In this document: in pieces, positions 61,747 to 64,000 of the stretch
How positions within the stretch are numbered: position 1 is the first letter of the stretch
How the letters are laid out: every line of letters begins with the position of its first letter
The notes under the pieces: model-generated
Databases searched by the model: none
Seen by the model: the letters and a program-made list of their open reading frames with translations, nothing else
Told to the model about the DNA's origin: nothing
From: Alphaproteobacteria bacterium HT1-32
GTDB taxonomy: Bacteria > Pseudomonadota > Alphaproteobacteria > Rhodospirillales > HT1-32
Assembly: GCA_009649675.1 (NCBI GenBank)
Contig: WJPL01000001.1
Span: 516,469-580,468, forward strand
DNA length: 64,000 bases
Direction of reading: 5' to 3'
Position numbers and translations under genes: made by a program

Positions 61747-62730
61747 ATGCAGACTTTCAGAATATCACGACGCCTTGTCATTGCTGCAGCTGCTGCTGTT
61801 ACCATGATCGGCACAGGCGCACAGGCCGCCGACCAGATGGTTGACTCCATTCACTTCATTATCCCGGGCGGCGCCGGCGGTGGCTGGGACGGAACAGCAC
61901 GTGGCACCGGAGAAGCCCTGACCAAATCAGGCCTCGTCGGTACAGCCTCCTACGAAAACATGTCCGGCGGCGGCGGCGGCAAGGCAATTGCCTATATGAT
62001 CGAAAACGCCAAATCGAACGAAGGTTCGCTGATGGTCAATTCGACACCGATCGTCATCCGGTCACTGACCAAGGTGTTCCCGCAGAGCTTCCGCGACCTG
62101 ACGCTGATCGCCGGAACCATCGGTGACTATGCAGCCTTCGTCACCAACAAGGACAGCGAGATCAAGACCTTCTCTGACCTTGTTGCGGCTTATAAGGCAG
62201 ATCCGAGAGCCGTTGCCATTGGTGGCGGTTCAGTGCCAGGCGGCATGGATCATCTCGTCGCAGCAATGGCGATGGAAGCTGCCGGTGAAGATTCCACCAA
62301 GGTAAAGTACATTCCCTATGATGCGGGTGGTAAAGCCATGGCGGCGCTGCTCTCCGGCGAAATCAAGGCTTTGTCGACAGGCTTCTCAGAGGCTGTGGCA
62401 CTTGCCAATGCCGGCGAGGTCAACATCATCGGTGTCACCGCACCGGCCCGTGTCGATGCTTACAAGGATGCACCGACACTGAAGGAACAGGGCGTCGATG
62501 CGGAGTTCGTGAACTGGCGCGGTTTCTTTGCAGCACCGGGGCTGCCCGCAGACAAGGCGGATGCCTATCGCAAAACCATTGCGGCAATGTACGACACCAA
62601 AGAATGGGAAGAAGTCCGGGCCCGTAATGGCTGGGTCAATATCCACAATTCAGGCGATGATTTCCGCGCTTTCCTCGAAAAGCAGGAAAAGCAGATCGGC
62701 GACCTGATGAAAAAGCTGGGCTTCCTCTGA
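61747..62730 (+). CDS. tctC: Tripartite tricarboxylate transporter receptor TctC, second copy
   Basis: A 327-residue periplasmic receptor with a signal peptide (MQTFRISRRLVIAAAAAVTM, cleavage after QAA near residue 28). The first strand is IHFIIPGGAGGGWDGTARGTGEAL, the TctC pattern, followed by AIAYMIENAKSNEG, DLTLIAGTIGDYAAF and the GGSVPGGMDHLV loop. The ATG at 61747 is preceded by GGGAGAG; earlier in-frame starts give no signal peptide. It differs from the other TctC in the window (38860-39864) in this first strand, closer to the citrate-type TctC. It starts the tctCBA operon controlled by tctDE. Confidence 0.94.
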   Translation: MQTFRISRRLVIAAAAAVTMIGTGAQAADQMVDSIHFIIPGGAGGGWDGTARGTGEALTKSGLVGTASYENMSGGGGGKAIAYMIENAKSNEGSLMVNSTPIVIRSLTKVFPQSFRDLTLIAGTIGDYAAFVTNKDSEIKTFSDLVAAYKADPRAVAIGGGSVPGGMDHLVAAMAMEAAGEDSTKVKYIPYDAGGKAMAALLSGEIKALSTGFSEAVALANAGEVNIIGVTAPARVDAYKDAPTLKEQGVDAEFVNWRGFFAAPGLPADKADAYRKTIAAMYDTKEWEEVRARNGWVNIHNSGDDFRAFLEKQEKQIGDLMKKLGFL

Positions 62731-62740
62731 GAGGAAACAG

Positions 62741-62770
62741 TCAGGGGCAACTCCACTGAGTTGCCCCTGA
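62741..62770 (+). repeat. Hairpin after tctC
   Basis: TCAGGGGCAACTC and GAGTTGCCCCTGA form a perfect 13-bp stem with a 4-base loop, beginning ten bases after the stop. No T-run follows. It is the first of two stable hairpins between tctC and tctB and may stabilise the receptor message. Confidence 0.6.
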
Positions 62771-62783
62771 GATTGTCGTTACA

Positions 62784-62821
62784 CACTGTCATTCCGGGCC
62801 TCGCTGCCCGGAATGACAGTG
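62784..62821. repeat. Dispersed palindrome (CACTGTCATTCCGGGC) between tctC and tctB
   Basis: CACTGTCATTCCGGGC and GCCCGGAATGACAGTG form a perfect 16-bp stem with a 6-base loop. Elements with the core GTCATTCCGGGC...GCCCGGAATGAC occur in many alphaproteobacterial genomes between genes. It may lower the expression of tctB and tctA relative to tctC. Confidence 0.65.
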
Positions 62822-62914
62822 AATTCTGTGACTGAAAATGGCCGAATGAGCCACGTCACCACAAAACCAGATACTTGATCTTGAATTGCCAGGTCACAAC
62901 CGGGGGGAAATGAC

Positions 62915-63397
62915 ATGCGGCTCGATAAATGGATAGCGGTCCTCTTTCTCGTCGGAGGGATGATCTATGGTTACGCGGCGTGGAATTATCCGCTGCTGCC
63001 ATTTGAACGAAACATGTCGTTCCTGCCCAATACCTTTCCGATAGCCCTCGCTGCTCTCGCCATCATCCTTTCACTTGTCATTCTGATCACCCCGGCACCT
63101 TCCGGGAACGGAGAAGAAGATGTGCTCGGCGGTATCGATATAACCCGGCTCCGTGACTACAAGATCGGCCAGGCTTCCATGCTTATCGGTGGCATGATTC
63201 TGTATGCGCTGGCCCTGCGGCCAGTCGGCTTTCTGACCGCCACCACCCTGTTTCTGGTCGTTACCGGCTGGATACTGGGAGAACGCAAACTTCATATCAT
63301 GATCCCGGTCGCCCTGATCGGAGCCGGTGCCATCTGGTTGCTGGTTGACGAGGTGCTGGGAATTTTCCTCCGCCCTTTCCCCTCATTCCTCGTATAA
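62915..63397 (+). CDS. tctB: Tripartite tricarboxylate transporter small permease TctB, second copy
   Basis: A 160-residue four-helix subunit: helices at about 9-27, 38-61, 84-105 and 115-155, with the conserved FLPNTFPIALAALAIILSLVIL and TATTLFLVVTGWILGERK segments of TctB. It starts 184 bases after tctC, with two stable hairpins in the gap, and is 15 bases before tctA. Topology and position support the assignment; sequence conservation in the family is low. Confidence 0.87.
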   Translation: MRLDKWIAVLFLVGGMIYGYAAWNYPLLPFERNMSFLPNTFPIALAALAIILSLVILITPAPSGNGEEDVLGGIDITRLRDYKIGQASMLIGGMILYALALRPVGFLTATTLFLVVTGWILGERKLHIMIPVALIGAGAIWLLVDEVLGIFLRPFPSFLV

Positions 63398-63412
63398 GGG
63401 AGGGACAGAAAA

Positions 63413-64000
63413 ATGCTCGACGGACTGATGCTCGGCCTCGGGGCCGCATTCTCGCTGCAAAACCTGTTCATGGTCGTGGCAGGTTGTCTTATCGGCACCT
63501 TCATCGGCATGCTGCCCGGACTGGGGCCAATGTCGATCATCGCCATCATGATCCCGGTCGCCATCAAGATCGGTGATCCTTCTTCGGCGCTGATTCTGCT
63601 GGCGGGTGTCTATTACGGTGCCATCTTCGGCGGCTCGACTTCCTCCATCCTGATCAACGCGCCGGGTGTCGCCGGAACAGTTGCCACCTCTTTTGACGGC
63701 TATCCCATGGCCCGGCAGGGAAAGGCGGGCAAAGCACTGACCATTGCCGCCATCGCCTCGTTCTCGGGCGGCACCATTGGCGCGATCCTGCTGATGGGGT
63801 TTGCCCCTGCCCTGTCGTCCGTCGCGCTGCTGTTCCATTCCGCAGAATATTTCGCCCTGATGGTGGTTGGCCTGTCTGCCATCGCCGCCTTTGCCGGGCC
63901 GGGCAAAGTTGCCAAGGCGCTGATGATGACCGTTCTCGGGCTCATCCTCGCGACCGTCGGCGAATCAGCCCTGTTCAACGCCCCACGTTTTACGATGGGC
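63413..64000 (+). CDS. tctA: Tripartite tricarboxylate transporter large permease TctA, N-terminal part
   Basis: An open frame from the ATG at 63413 to the window edge, 196 residues without a stop. The sequence begins MLDGLMLGLGAAFSLQN and contains the TctA signatures CLIGTFIGMLPGLGPMSIIA, YYGAIFGGSTSSILINAPG and TSFDGYPMARQGKAGKAL, so about the first 40% of a TctA protein (usually about 500 residues) is in view. An AGGGAGGGAC ribosome-binding site precedes it. It completes the tctCBA operon, and the rest lies outside the window. Confidence 0.93.
   Translation, partial: MLDGLMLGLGAAFSLQNLFMVVAGCLIGTFIGMLPGLGPMSIIAIMIPVAIKIGDPSSALILLAGVYYGAIFGGSTSSILINAPGVAGTVATSFDGYPMARQGKAGKALTIAAIASFSGGTIGAILLMGFAPALSSVALLFHSAEYFALMVVGLSAIAAFAGPGKVAKALMMTVLGLILATVGESALFNAPRFTMG

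Overview
The window reads as chromosomal DNA of a moderately GC-rich alphaproteobacterium, probably of the Rhodospirillales and relatives, although species cannot be named from sequence alone. Pointers are a fused trpE(G) behind a Trp-codon leader, the blocks ychF-pth-rplY-prs and pgeF/COG1565/lgt, an acid-tailed L25, an EcfG-type general-stress promoter (GGAAC-N16-CGTT), a local excess of GANTC (CcrM) sites, a DUF1127 protein, and a small RNA with the anti-Shine-Dalgarno CCUCC loops of the 'cuckoo'/CcsR RNAs. No insertion sequence, prophage, CRISPR array or rRNA operon was seen.

Layout. 0.1-3.3 kb: polar amino-acid ABC importer. 3.4-6.8 kb: membrane GGDEF/EAL regulator and a convergent lipoprotein. 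7-9 kb: stress operon (DUF883, holin-like YqjE protein, AI-2E transporter) behind an EcfG promoter, then tRNA-Ala(CGC). 9.3-11.3 kb: YggT, DUF167, FolD, YjbR. 11.4-14 kb: peroxiredoxin behind a 7-1-7 operator, thioredoxin reductase, LysR regulator. 14.1-17.2 kb: cuckoo-type sRNA and a NitT/TauT-type ABC importer. 17.2-19.6 kb: trpL attenuator and trpE(G). 19.7-25 kb: isochorismatase-like hydrolase, N-formylglutamate amidohydrolase, Ada, YcgN, CobB, Sco-like protein. 25-30.5 kb: methylthioadenosine salvage genes mtnP-mtnA beside a fused aldolase/short-chain dehydrogenase, a VOC protein and a DUF983 protein.

30.5-32.6 kb holds a transglutaminase, a cysteine-repeat secreted protein and a small membrane protein. 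32.8-40 kb is one minus-strand cluster: tripartite tricarboxylate transporter (tctC-tctB-tctA), Gfo/Idh/MocA oxidoreductase, a dimeric-barrel protein and a two-domain 3-dehydroshikimate dehydratase, with a divergent LysR gene; it looks like uptake and funnelling of a quinate/shikimate-type compound to protocatechuate. 41-51.3 kb is housekeeping (dienelactone hydrolase, trypsin-like lipoprotein, ychF, pth, rplY, prs, lipoprotein, pgeF, COG1565, lgt, hldD). 51.4-58.3 kb carries ubiK, a YbjN protein, proC, DUF1127, a GcvA-like regulator, a large membrane protein, a methyltransferase and a secreted protein.

From 58.4 kb to the end is a second tripartite transporter (tctC-tctB-tctA, the last cut by the window edge), divergent from a TctD/TctE two-component system co-transcribed with a third, periplasmic binding-protein gene. 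The points most worth checking are the aldolase/dehydrogenase fusion next to mtnPA, the cuckoo-type sRNA with a matching CCUCC hairpin behind the DUF1127 gene, the GANTC cluster near ubiK, and a DUF167 gene that lacks a normal start codon.
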